Assembly (NCBI GenBank): GCA_020633235.1
Contig: JACKEA010000001.1
Location: 1,612,001-1,676,000 of the forward strand
DNA: 64,000 bases
Direction of reading: 5' to 3'
Source of the DNA: Polyangiaceae bacterium
GTDB lineage: Bacteria > Myxococcota_A > Polyangia > Polyangiales > Polyangiaceae
Below, piece by piece: positions 57,026-64,000 of this stretch (position 1 is its first letter; the number at the start of each line of letters is the position of its first letter). The notes under the pieces were generated by a model. The model worked only from the letters and a program-made list of their open reading frames with translations. It was not told the DNA's origin and did no database searches. Made by a program: the position numbers and the translations under genes.

Positions 57026-57685
57026 CTAGCGCAGGTAGACCTCGAGGCGCGGGGCGCGTCCGCCCGCGGCGCCGGTGGCGAAACCGACGCCCGGGCCGGC
57101 ACCGGAGCTGGCGATCAGCGCAAAGCCGCGATCGCTCCCGGGGTGCTTTGCGAGGTATTGCACGATGCGAGTCACGTCGATCCGGAGCGGCAGCGGCGGC
57201 GCTCCCCGCGCGATGCCGTCGGCGCTGGGCGGAGCGAGCTCGGGCTGCTCGAGCCAGTGCAGGCGCTCGGGTGACCAGCGCCCGCGCACGCGCCAGGCGG
57301 TGACGGTCACGTCCGCGTTCGGAGCGCGACCTTCGGCGGGGTCGAGGAGCAGGAAGGCGCTGTCGATCTTGCCGCCACCGCGCCATATCGGGTTGAAGCG
57401 CAGGTACAGCGCGGTCTTGCCCCGCGCGCTGCCTCCGAAGGTGGCGACGGCGGGCAGCTCCCGGCTGGACTGAGCGTGGGCGCTGACGACGGCGATGGCG
57501 ATGGGCTCGGACACCCGTCGGTTCGAGTCCGACGTCACCGGCTCGCCGCCAGCGGGCACGCAACGATTCGCGAGGCACTCACTGCCCTTGGGACAGGTCC
57601 CCGGAGAGCTGCACGGCTCGGGCGACGCACGGCAGGCCGCGAGGGCGAGACACGCCGCTCCGAGAAGATGAGCTCTGATCGCCAC
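57026..57685 (-). CDS. Lipoprotein with disaggregatase/DNRLRE-like beta domain
   Basis: 219 aa from GTG 57685 (GTG 57721 is possible). Signal peptide with lipobox (LGAACLALAAC). A short Cys motif (CSSPGTCPKGSECLANRC) precedes a ~150-residue beta domain ending APRLEVYLR, with KTALYLRFNPIWRGGGKIDSAFLLLD, VTAWRVRGRWSPERLHW and RIDVTRIVQYL, as in DNRLRE carbohydrate-binding-like modules that bind polysaccharide. Family assignment is moderate. Its stop is 2 bases from oppD. Confidence 0.7.
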   Translation of the reverse strand: MAIRAHLLGAACLALAACRASPEPCSSPGTCPKGSECLANRCVPAGGEPVTSDSNRRVSEPIAIAVVSAHAQSSRELPAVATFGGSARGKTALYLRFNPIWRGGGKIDSAFLLLDPAEGRAPNADVTVTAWRVRGRWSPERLHWLEQPELAPPSADGIARGAPPLPLRIDVTRIVQYLAKHPGSDRGFALIASSGAGPGVGFATGAAGGRAPRLEVYLR

Positions 57686-57704
57686 GAAGGTCAGGTAGCC
57701 GATG

Positions 57705-60700
57705 TCAGCTCTTACGTCCACGCCGGCGCGCCAGGAGGATCTCCGCTGCGGAGAGCTGGCGCGACGACGGCGGACCTGCGGCAGCGCCGGCCGCGGGAGG
57801 CGGAGACGCGGCCGGCGGAGGCGGCTGCCCCGGGGGCGGGACCGGCGCGCGGGCGAAGCGCGGGACGCTCGCGGGAGCGATGTCGTCCCTCACCACGGGC
57901 GGGGCGTGGACGGTCGTGCGCTGCTTGGCAGACTGGAGTGCCTCCAGCGTCTGGGTCTGGGCCTCCGCCTCCCGCGCCTGTTCCGCGGCCTTTTGCGCAC
58001 GGCGTTCCCGCGGTCGGGATAGGCCGCCCGCCACGCGTGCTTTGAGTCGCGACAGCGCTTCGGGCATGGCCAGGCGGCGCGCGGCGACCCCGGAGAGCAG
58101 CAAGAACGCTGCCAGGAACAGCAGCGGCACGGTCAGGTTTCGGTAGGAGAAGCGCTTCGCTTCCCGGTCCGTGAAGATGCCCGCCAGCGTATCGCGGACC
58201 TTGCCTCCGGTGAGCTCGGAGACGCGGCTGAGCAGCGCGCGGTCCGAGCCCGTGGGGCGCAGCTCCTCACCCGCCGTGAGCACTGCACCCGTGGTGGCGA
58301 CCGGCTGCTTCGAAAGCTCGTCGAGGGCGGTGGCGACGTAGGCGCCGGGGCGCGAGAGCGGGATCGTGGCCGCGTAGGCCCCGGCTCCTACGGCTTCGAG
58401 GGGGACGTCGCGTCGGTATCCATCCGGACCGCCCACGCGCACGGTGAGACGGCGGAAGCTCTCGGTGCGGCCGTCGTCATCCACCACCGTGGCCCGCACA
58501 TGGAGCTGTCCTCCGGCGGCATCCGCTTCCAGCCGCACCCGCGGGTCGTCGCCTCGGCGCGTGATGTCCCGCGCGAGCTGGGCAAACATGCGCGCGGCGG
58601 GAGACCAGCTGGTCCAAGCGGCGCCCCAGCGGTCCTTGTAGTCGCTGGTGAAGGCCGCCGCGCGGCCGATGCCCACCGACCACGTGGCGAGGGTGGGGTC
58701 GCCTTCGGGTCCGCGGAGATGCACCTGCGCGCGACCCTTGGGAATGGTGACGACGTAGCCGGTGAGGGCCGGCTCCCCGGAGAAGTCGATGCCTCGAATG
58801 GCGGGGCCCATGGTGGAAGGCTGCGGCTTGAAGGTCGTTTCGTTGATGGAGCTTCGAGCCGCGAGGATCGTTTCCTGGGCGAACACGGCGGGAAGGCGCG
58901 ACGCGTCTTCCACCAGATAGAAACGCCCGCTGCCGAGCTTGCTCATCGTTTCCAGATCCGACACGTCGCTGCCGCGCCCCAGAGCCACCACGCTGGTGGT
59001 GATGCCTCGCGCCTTTGCGGCTCGGACCAGCGAGAAGGAGTCCGTTCGCTCTTCTGCGTCGGCGCCATCCGAGAACAGCAGCACGTGCTTGAGATTCACC
59101 TTCTCGCGATCGAGGGCCGCGTAGGCGTTCTGAAGCGACAGATCGACGTAGATGCCACCGCCACCGGGGCCGACGCCCCGGATGGCCTTCTGGATCTTCT
59201 GCTTGTCGGTGACCGGGCCCAGCGGGACCGTCCACTCCACTCGGGTGTCGACGTGCATCACTCCGAGGCGATCCCCGGAGCCCAAAAGCTCTGCGGAGCG
59301 GGCGGCGGCCTCGTTGGCGAGCTCCAGCTTGGTGTTCTTACCCACCCGCATGGCCATGGAGCCGGAGTAGTCGATGGCGATCACCTCGGCGAGGCTTGCG
59401 CGACGGCGCTCCTGCTTGAGATCGAAGGAGACGGGGCTGACCTCTTCCACGGGCGTCTTGCCGTAGCCGCCGGGGCCCATGCTCTTGTCGCCACCCATCA
59501 GCAGCAGCCCGCCGCCGAGGTCGCGCACGTAGGTGGCCAGGGCATCGAGCTGGGTGGGGGAGAGGTCGCTGGCCGGGATGTCGCTCAGCACGACCACGTC
59601 GTAGGCGGCGAAGCCGGCGACGTCCGCTGGGACGCCCGCCGGGCCCGAGACGTCCACTCGGAACGCGCCGCCCTCCAGGGCGCGGCGGAGCGGCTCGGCG
59701 AGCTTGGGCTGGCCTTCGAGCACCAAGGCCGCGGCCTGGCCGCGCACCCGCACGAAGGTGGAACCGGCGTTGTCCTCCGGCGCTTCGTCGAGCTTGGGGT
59801 CCAAGCTCGAGATCTGGACGTCGTAGCGGTGGAGTCCCGGGCCGGGGGCCTCTTCTCGCAGACGCAGCACGTCTTCCCCTGCGCTGACCTTGGCGTTGCC
59901 TTTGCGAAGCAGCTCGCCGTCGCGGTACACGCGCACCTCCACCGGAGCGGGTGACGTGGAGGACGTCACGATGCGCATCTCCAGCGTCTCTTTCTCGCTG
60001 GCGCGACTCGGCATACGTACCGCGACCAAGCGCACGTCGGGCAGCTTGGCCTGATCCAGAGGCACCACGTCCACGGGAACGCCGGCGGCGACGGCGGCCG
60101 CCGCCGCCTCCACGGCGTCTCCGCGGGTGGAAACGCCGTCGGATAGCAGCACGATGCGCGCGGCGGCGTCCGAGGGCACTTCCGCCAGCGCTCGTCGGAT
60201 GGCAGCGCCGATGTCGGTGCCGTCGCGGCCGAGCTCCACCTTCTGGGGAGCGGGCAGGCGGGTGCGCGGCCGCAGTGGGTCTTCGATCTGCGCCTCGGCG
60301 GCGAAGGCGATGGTGCCGATGCGATCGTCGTCGCGCATACCGAGCTCCGCGACCTGGAGCTCCGCTCGAATGCGCGAGTCGGCGTCCGGAACCAGATCGA
60401 TGCTGCGACTGCGGTCGATGGCCACCAGGACCGCGAGGCGGTCGAGGGGCTTACCGATCTCGGTGCCGATGGTGGCCAGGGCGGCCGTGATGGCCGCCAG
60501 CGTCACCAGCAGCTCCGTGACGGTGCGGCGCAGGCGGCTCTGGCGCCCGGGGAGTCGCAGCAAGCGATGCGCGACGAAAGCGACGGCGATGGCGCAGGGC
60601 AGAGCGAGCAGTGGCCGTTCCAGCCGCAGATAACGCTCGGGGATCAGCCGAGTCCAGACCAAGGCCATGTACAGCGCCGGGATCGCTCCCAGGATGGAGG

Positions 60701-60827
60701 CCGCGAGCAACACCGGGCGCTTCGCGAGGCGCTCCTTTTGGATGGCCCAGGTCAGGTAGCTGAACCAGGCCACGCCGCCGAGCGCGCTGGCCACGATCGG
60801 GATGTAGCGTTGGACCTCCGGGCTCAT
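57705..60827 (-). CDS. Large vWA/GATase-like membrane protein of BatA-type system
   Basis: 1040 aa from ATG 60827. Two transmembrane helices near the N-terminus (VASALGGVAWFSYLTWAI, VLLAASILGAIPALYMALVW) and more at ~70-140, a first vWA-like domain (LAVLVAIDRSRSIDLV), a GATase1-like region (YDVVVLSDIPASDLSPTQLDALATYVRDLGGGLLLMGG), a second vWA domain with MIDAS-type DYSGSMAM, then a C-terminal helix (YRNLTVPLLFLAAFLLLSG) and a Pro/Ala-rich tail. This layout is the usual partner of BatA-like proteins. It overlaps the BatA-like gene (ATGA). Function: likely an envelope regulatory or assembly complex; unproven. Confidence 0.86.
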   Translation of the reverse strand: MSPEVQRYIPIVASALGGVAWFSYLTWAIQKERLAKRPVLLAASILGAIPALYMALVWTRLIPERYLRLERPLLALPCAIAVAFVAHRLLRLPGRQSRLRRTVTELLVTLAAITAALATIGTEIGKPLDRLAVLVAIDRSRSIDLVPDADSRIRAELQVAELGMRDDDRIGTIAFAAEAQIEDPLRPRTRLPAPQKVELGRDGTDIGAAIRRALAEVPSDAAARIVLLSDGVSTRGDAVEAAAAAVAAGVPVDVVPLDQAKLPDVRLVAVRMPSRASEKETLEMRIVTSSTSPAPVEVRVYRDGELLRKGNAKVSAGEDVLRLREEAPGPGLHRYDVQISSLDPKLDEAPEDNAGSTFVRVRGQAAALVLEGQPKLAEPLRRALEGGAFRVDVSGPAGVPADVAGFAAYDVVVLSDIPASDLSPTQLDALATYVRDLGGGLLLMGGDKSMGPGGYGKTPVEEVSPVSFDLKQERRRASLAEVIAIDYSGSMAMRVGKNTKLELANEAAARSAELLGSGDRLGVMHVDTRVEWTVPLGPVTDKQKIQKAIRGVGPGGGGIYVDLSLQNAYAALDREKVNLKHVLLFSDGADAEERTDSFSLVRAAKARGITTSVVALGRGSDVSDLETMSKLGSGRFYLVEDASRLPAVFAQETILAARSSINETTFKPQPSTMGPAIRGIDFSGEPALTGYVVTIPKGRAQVHLRGPEGDPTLATWSVGIGRAAAFTSDYKDRWGAAWTSWSPAARMFAQLARDITRRGDDPRVRLEADAAGGQLHVRATVVDDDGRTESFRRLTVRVGGPDGYRRDVPLEAVGAGAYAATIPLSRPGAYVATALDELSKQPVATTGAVLTAGEELRPTGSDRALLSRVSELTGGKVRDTLAGIFTDREAKRFSYRNLTVPLLFLAAFLLLSGVAARRLAMPEALSRLKARVAGGLSRPRERRAQKAAEQAREAEAQTQTLEALQSAKQRTTVHAPPVVRDDIAPASVPRFARAPVPPPGQPPPPAASPPPAAGAAAGPPSSRQLSAAEILLARRRGRKS

Positions 60828-62776
60828 GCCGCTCTCCGGGTCGGCAGCGGTGGACGCGTGTCCGCCGCCGAGGGGGCGCGCACCAAGGGCTTTCGAGTCA
60901 GCCACCAGACGTCGAACACCACGAACAACAACGCCAAGGCGGCGAGGAGCCAGGTCCAGTCGGTGTAGGCATCCGCTACGTCCGCGGCGGCGGCCACGTG
61001 GACTGGGCCATCGTCCTTCGCCAGCTCCTTCTCTCGCACGTCGCTTTCGAGGTCACTGGTGAGGTTCGCTGGGACCAGCACGCTTCCCGGCCGAGCGCCC
61101 TGCCAGCTCACGAAGTAGAAGCCGGCCCGGGCGACCTCCGGCACCACGGCCAGCCCAGCGCGCGCGACGACCTCCGACTTCTTTTCGTCGGGCCCCTCGA
61201 CCTCGACCTTTTCGGCGCCGGGCGGCACACGCACACGCATCGGCGCGCCGGTTTGTGCGGGACCCGTGACGCCCCGAGCTCGATGGGTGCGGGCCAGCTC
61301 CACGATGTTGCGGATGAAGAGCACGAAGGAGGCTCGGAGCGGCCAGTTGCTCTCTCCGACGTCGAACGACACCAGGGTGCCGGTGCGGCCCGGGATGGAG
61401 ATGTCGCTGACGAGGGTGCCCTCCCGGCTGCGTACCAGGGCGTCGGCGGGGCCTTCGGTCTCGATGTCGTGGGCTTCCGTGATCTGCACGCCATCCAGCG
61501 TGAGGAAGCGGAGTCGAGCATCGGCGTCCGCCCACGACGTGATCTGGGGGGTCTTCAGTGATTTGCCGACGACCGCGGTGCGACAGCGTCCCGGCGGCGG
61601 GTTGAGGATGAGGACGTCGCCACCCGGCAGGGCGGCGGGACAGGCGCCGTCGACGACCACCAGGGCGTCGGGAGCCACGCCCGCGCTGGGTAGCTCGGCC
61701 ACGGTGGTTCCCGCCAAGTCGACGTCGGGGTCGGCGGACAGTGCGCGCTTCACCCACGGGTTACCGTCCCCCGGCGCCAGCACCACCGGGAGCCTTCGGC
61801 CCACGGGCACCCTGCCGAAAGCGCGGTCATCCGCGGCCAGGGCGTCGGGTGGGGAGACCTCGACGATGAGGCCCATGCCGCGATCGGCTGGGGCGGGTTC
61901 GAAGGTCAGCACCACCGGGGCCCGCTCCCCGGGCTTGAGCGTCACCTTGCGGGATGCGAGGGGCTCCTTCACGTTCCGCATTCGCAGGGTGACGAACACG
62001 TCCCGGGGCTGGGTCCCGTAGTGAGCCACCAGCGCGAAGGCCTGGACTTGGGGCTGCTTGCTCACGGGATCCCGGCCGTCCCGCACGTCGAGGCGGACCA
62101 CCGCGGTGTTCTCCACCGGGGTGCCGACCTTTACTACGTCCAAGGGGACCGTGACGCCGAGGAGCGCCTTGGGATCCGCCAGGGCGCCATCAGTAATGAC
62201 GACGATGCGCTTGTCGCCCGTGAGCTGGCGGAGGCGATCCGCCGCGATGGCGACGGCCCGGCCCAAATGCCCCTCCACGTCCTGCTCTCGGATGCGGTCC
62301 ACGGCCGCTTCGAGGCGTCGAGCGTCGCGATCCAGGGGGGAGGCGATGTTGGCGTCGCTTCCGGCTTCCACCAGCATCGCGTCGGCTCCGGGACCCAGGG
62401 CTGCGATGACGTTCTTGGCCGCGGCACGCGCGGCCTCCATGCGCGTGGTGCCGTCTGCGGTCTTGGCGCCCATCGACGCGCTGGTGTCCACGATGATGGC
62501 CACGTGGTCCCCGATGATGGCGCCTCCTCGGGTGGCGGGGCGCGCCAGCGCCAGGGCGAGCAGGATCAGGGCCAGCGCCTGCAGCACGAGGGGTACCTGC
62601 ATGATGAGCCGCTTGAAGGGGCTCTTCGCCATCAGATCCCGTTGTGCTTGCGCCCACAGCCAGGTGGAGGCCACCCGCAGCCGCTGCCGGCGCACCTTCA
62701 GTATGTAGAGGAGCACGAGCGGGACGAGCAGGCCGAGCAGCCATAGGCCCCCGGGGCTCTTGAGCTCGACGGGCAT
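60824..62776 (-). CDS. BatA-type vWA membrane protein
   Basis: 650 aa from ATG 62776. N-terminal BatA domain with two transmembrane helices (GGLWLLGLLVPLVLLYILKV; VPLVLQALALILLALALARP), then a vWA domain with a complete MIDAS start (HVAIIVDTSASMGAK), a long beta region and a C-terminal transmembrane helix (TWLLAALALLFVVFDVWWL). BatA-family proteins pair with MoxR-type ATPases in envelope stress systems; no moxR gene is visible here. The gene is followed by its large partner with a 4-base overlap. Confidence 0.86.
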   Translation of the reverse strand: MPVELKSPGGLWLLGLLVPLVLLYILKVRRQRLRVASTWLWAQAQRDLMAKSPFKRLIMQVPLVLQALALILLALALARPATRGGAIIGDHVAIIVDTSASMGAKTADGTTRMEAARAAAKNVIAALGPGADAMLVEAGSDANIASPLDRDARRLEAAVDRIREQDVEGHLGRAVAIAADRLRQLTGDKRIVVITDGALADPKALLGVTVPLDVVKVGTPVENTAVVRLDVRDGRDPVSKQPQVQAFALVAHYGTQPRDVFVTLRMRNVKEPLASRKVTLKPGERAPVVLTFEPAPADRGMGLIVEVSPPDALAADDRAFGRVPVGRRLPVVLAPGDGNPWVKRALSADPDVDLAGTTVAELPSAGVAPDALVVVDGACPAALPGGDVLILNPPPGRCRTAVVGKSLKTPQITSWADADARLRFLTLDGVQITEAHDIETEGPADALVRSREGTLVSDISIPGRTGTLVSFDVGESNWPLRASFVLFIRNIVELARTHRARGVTGPAQTGAPMRVRVPPGAEKVEVEGPDEKKSEVVARAGLAVVPEVARAGFYFVSWQGARPGSVLVPANLTSDLESDVREKELAKDDGPVHVAAAADVADAYTDWTWLLAALALLFVVFDVWWLTRKPLVRAPSAADTRPPLPTRRAA

Positions 62777-62805
62777 GCGGGGGGCAGCTTAGCTTGGATC
62801 CACCG

Positions 62806-63501
62806 TCAAGTCCCCGCCTGCGAAGGCCATCTTTGGCTGAGCTCCGCGTAGGCCCGGTCTCGGTCCTGGCGGATGTCCGCGAGCAGCGCCTCGACGGCCT
62901 CCACCCCCTTCGATTGGACGGTCTCGAGGTTGGTTCGCGCGATCACCACCCGAAGGTCCTCCGGCGCGCTCAAGGCCGCGTCGAGCGCTGCCAGATCCAA
63001 CTGGCTCACGTCCACGAAGGCAGTGCCTTGCGATCGCCGTCCCCGCACGCGTTCGAGCACGCTGCGCCGCACCAGCTGAATGGTGGGGTCCGGCGTGCGC
63101 CGCAGAAACGGGATGAGGCGCTCTGGATCCGCCAGAACTGCCGGGGAATCCGGGTGAAAAGCGGCCATCGCGAAGGGGATTTCGCCGAGGGGATGGCGCT
63201 CGCCATCGCGCTCCCGAACGTGGCGCACGAAGCCTTCGAACGCCTTCTGAGCCAAGGCGAGGCGCGGGTAGATGGCGAGGATGATTTCGATCTCCGGACG
63301 CTGGTCGAGCTCCTCGATCAAGGCGAGCGTCGCGTCCAAGTCCGTGGCCTCGTGCGTGAGCACCACGCGTTCTGCCACGTGTCCCTCTTGGCGCGCGCGC
63401 TCGGCCCAGGGGCACAGCCCCAGTTGCTCCACGACCTCCACCGCGTAGCGTCGGTACACGCGCAACGCCTCGCGGGTGAGCGCCTCCTCGTAAGGGGTCA
63501 T
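62806..63501 (-). CDS. DUF1415 family protein
   Basis: 231 aa from ATG 63501. Matches DUF1415: LGLCPWAERARQEGHVAERVV near the N-terminus, FEGFVRHVRE, IPFAMAAFHPDSPAVLADPERLIPFLRRTPDPTIQLVRRSVLE. Widespread in Proteobacteria, function unknown. It lies 29 bases upstream of the BatA-like gene, so it may be the first gene of the (-) operon running to oppF. Confidence 0.85.
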   Translation of the reverse strand: MTPYEEALTREALRVYRRYAVEVVEQLGLCPWAERARQEGHVAERVVLTHEATDLDATLALIEELDQRPEIEIILAIYPRLALAQKAFEGFVRHVRERDGERHPLGEIPFAMAAFHPDSPAVLADPERLIPFLRRTPDPTIQLVRRSVLERVRGRRSQGTAFVDVSQLDLAALDAALSAPEDLRVVIARTNLETVQSKGVEAVEALLADIRQDRDRAYAELSQRWPSQAGT

Positions 63502-63612
63502 CGCTTGGAAGGTAGCAGGTCGAATGCAACAGCGTGCTTGACGAGAAGCATGGGTTTGAAAGAAATTGTGTTTCGACATTGCTCTTGGAGCTGTCACGAA
63601 GGGAATCAACTA

Positions 63613-63867
63613 ATGGCAGTACGTAAGCGTAAAGCGAAGAAGGCAAAGGCTGCAGCGGCGCCCGAGGCGGCTCCCGCGGCCGAGGCCGCACCGAAGAAGA
63701 AGGCGAAGAAGAAGGCAAAGCGCAAGGCCAAGAAGAAGGCCGCTGCGGCTGCGCCCGCTGCGCCGAAGAAGAAGGCAAAGAAGAAGGCGAAGAAGAAGGC
63801 AAAGGCTGCCGCAGCTCCTGCGAAGCGCGCTGCCAAGAAGCGTCGTCGTCGCGCCAAGAAGGCGTGA
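63613..63867 (+). CDS. Lys/Ala-rich histone H1-like protein
   Basis: 84 aa from ATG 63613 (ribosome site gaaggga). The sequence is nearly all Lys, Ala, Arg and Pro: KKKAKKKAKRKAKKKAAAAA and AAPAKRAAKKRRRRAKKA. Such proteins (HC1/HctB-like) bind DNA non-specifically and compact chromosomes. Several are known in Deltaproteobacteria/Myxococcota. Divergent from the DUF1415 gene, with 111 bases between the two starts. Confidence 0.85.
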   Translation: MAVRKRKAKKAKAAAAPEAAPAAEAAPKKKAKKKAKRKAKKKAAAAAPAAPKKKAKKKAKKKAKAAAAPAKRAAKKRRRRAKKA

Positions 63868-63884
63868 GCCAAGGCGCGTTGAAT

Positions 63885-63920
63885 CGAGAGCGTGTCGGCT
63901 ATCTTGCCGGCACGCTCTCG
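63885..63920. terminator. Hairpin after histone-like gene
   Basis: CGAGAGCGTG / CACGCTCTCG perfect 10-bp arms, with a further CGG/CCG inside. It lies 17 bases past the stop codon, and 31 bases past the stop of the possible (-) gene at the right edge. Followed by cgcgTTTg rather than a T-run. Confidence 0.65.
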
Positions 63921-63951
63921 CGCGTTTGTGGGCCGCGAAAACCCCTAAAAA

Positions 63952-64000
63952 TCAGTCGATCGTGCGACCTACGAAGCGCCGCACGACGCCTTCGAGGGGC
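63952..64000 (-). CDS. Possible 3' end of a gene running beyond the window
   Basis: Reading the minus strand from the window edge gives ...PLEGVVRRFVGRTID followed by a stop (TGA at 63952-63954). Only 15 codons are seen, so this may be chance, but the position after a bidirectional hairpin fits a gene end. Confidence 0.35.
   Translation of the reverse strand, partial: PLEGVVRRFVGRTID

Overview
The window is GC-rich bacterial DNA. Its gene content is typical of Myxococcota, most probably the Polyangiales: an MglA-group GTPase, Hanks-type Ser/Thr kinases (one fused to an FGE/SUMF1 domain), many lipoproteins with Gly/Thr/Ala-rich linkers behind the lipobox, a B12-dependent ribonucleotide reductase, PEGA and choice-of-anchor L type surface proteins, and dense operons joined by ATGA/GTGA/TGATG overlaps. 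The taxonomic placement is inferred from gene content only.

Layout. 1-3651: partial exported protein (-), then a coupled MglA-like GTPase, PocR-type histidine kinase and ThiL. 3750-4787: two paralogous small lipoproteins (-). 5022-8225: nrdJ (-), with a 524-bp upstream region containing an extended dyad. 8750-11176: a lipoprotein, then an unusual repeat locus. In that locus three tandem copies of a structured leader plus start-codon module, separated by GGGCRN-type hexamer arrays, precede a four-helix-bundle (23S rRNA-IVP type) gene; more hexamer repeats follow it. 11177-15775: D-2-hydroxyacid dehydrogenase and two M16-like proteins (-), and a gamma-glutamyltransferase (+). 15877-23216: Ser/Thr kinase, small lipoprotein, membrane-anchored spermidine-synthase-like protein with DUF350, an unknown protein, a TPR/PEGA protein and a lipoprotein.

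23217-35215 is an accessory island. It holds a gene remnant, a small LuxR-type HTH gene, and a kelch-repeat gene that can be rebuilt exactly, in frame, to 643 codons by removing two IS66-family elements. Each of these is flanked by a perfect 8-bp target duplication (GAAATGCC; AGTCCATC). The first IS66 is itself broken in tnpB by a four-gene transposon with TGT...ACA ends (DDE integrase, ExeA-like ATPase, zinc-ribbon protein, small protein), flanked by GTGCAGGG repeats. Three insertions are therefore nested in or stacked on one gene.

35288-44869: a Tat-type FAD oxidoreductase lipoprotein with its membrane partner, scoAB CoA-transferase, a small exported protein, a kinase-FGE fusion, a Cys-rich lipoprotein, and an orphan DNA methyltransferase that ends a plsB-mepA-methyltransferase operon (- strand, 43985-48337). 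48511-53024: a lipoprotein with eight 43-residue Cys repeats, a second lipoprotein and a DJ-1 protein. 53080-54689: a Cys-less PfpI-like protein and a quinone oxidoreductase (-). 54841-63501: one long (-) gene string, DUF1415, BatA-like vWA protein, large vWA/GATase protein, DNRLRE-like lipoprotein, OppD and OppF. 63613-63867: a lysine/alanine-rich histone-like protein (+), then a terminator and the end of a (-) gene.

Most noteworthy are the tandem leader/decoy-ORF locus at 9644-10809, the nested insertions in the kelch gene, and a degenerate ~20-bp intergenic motif (TTCCGCGGCGGACCGACAA-like) seen at eight places, mostly at gene ends. No rRNA, tRNA, CRISPR array or prophage was seen. All calls come from reading the sequence without database searches.
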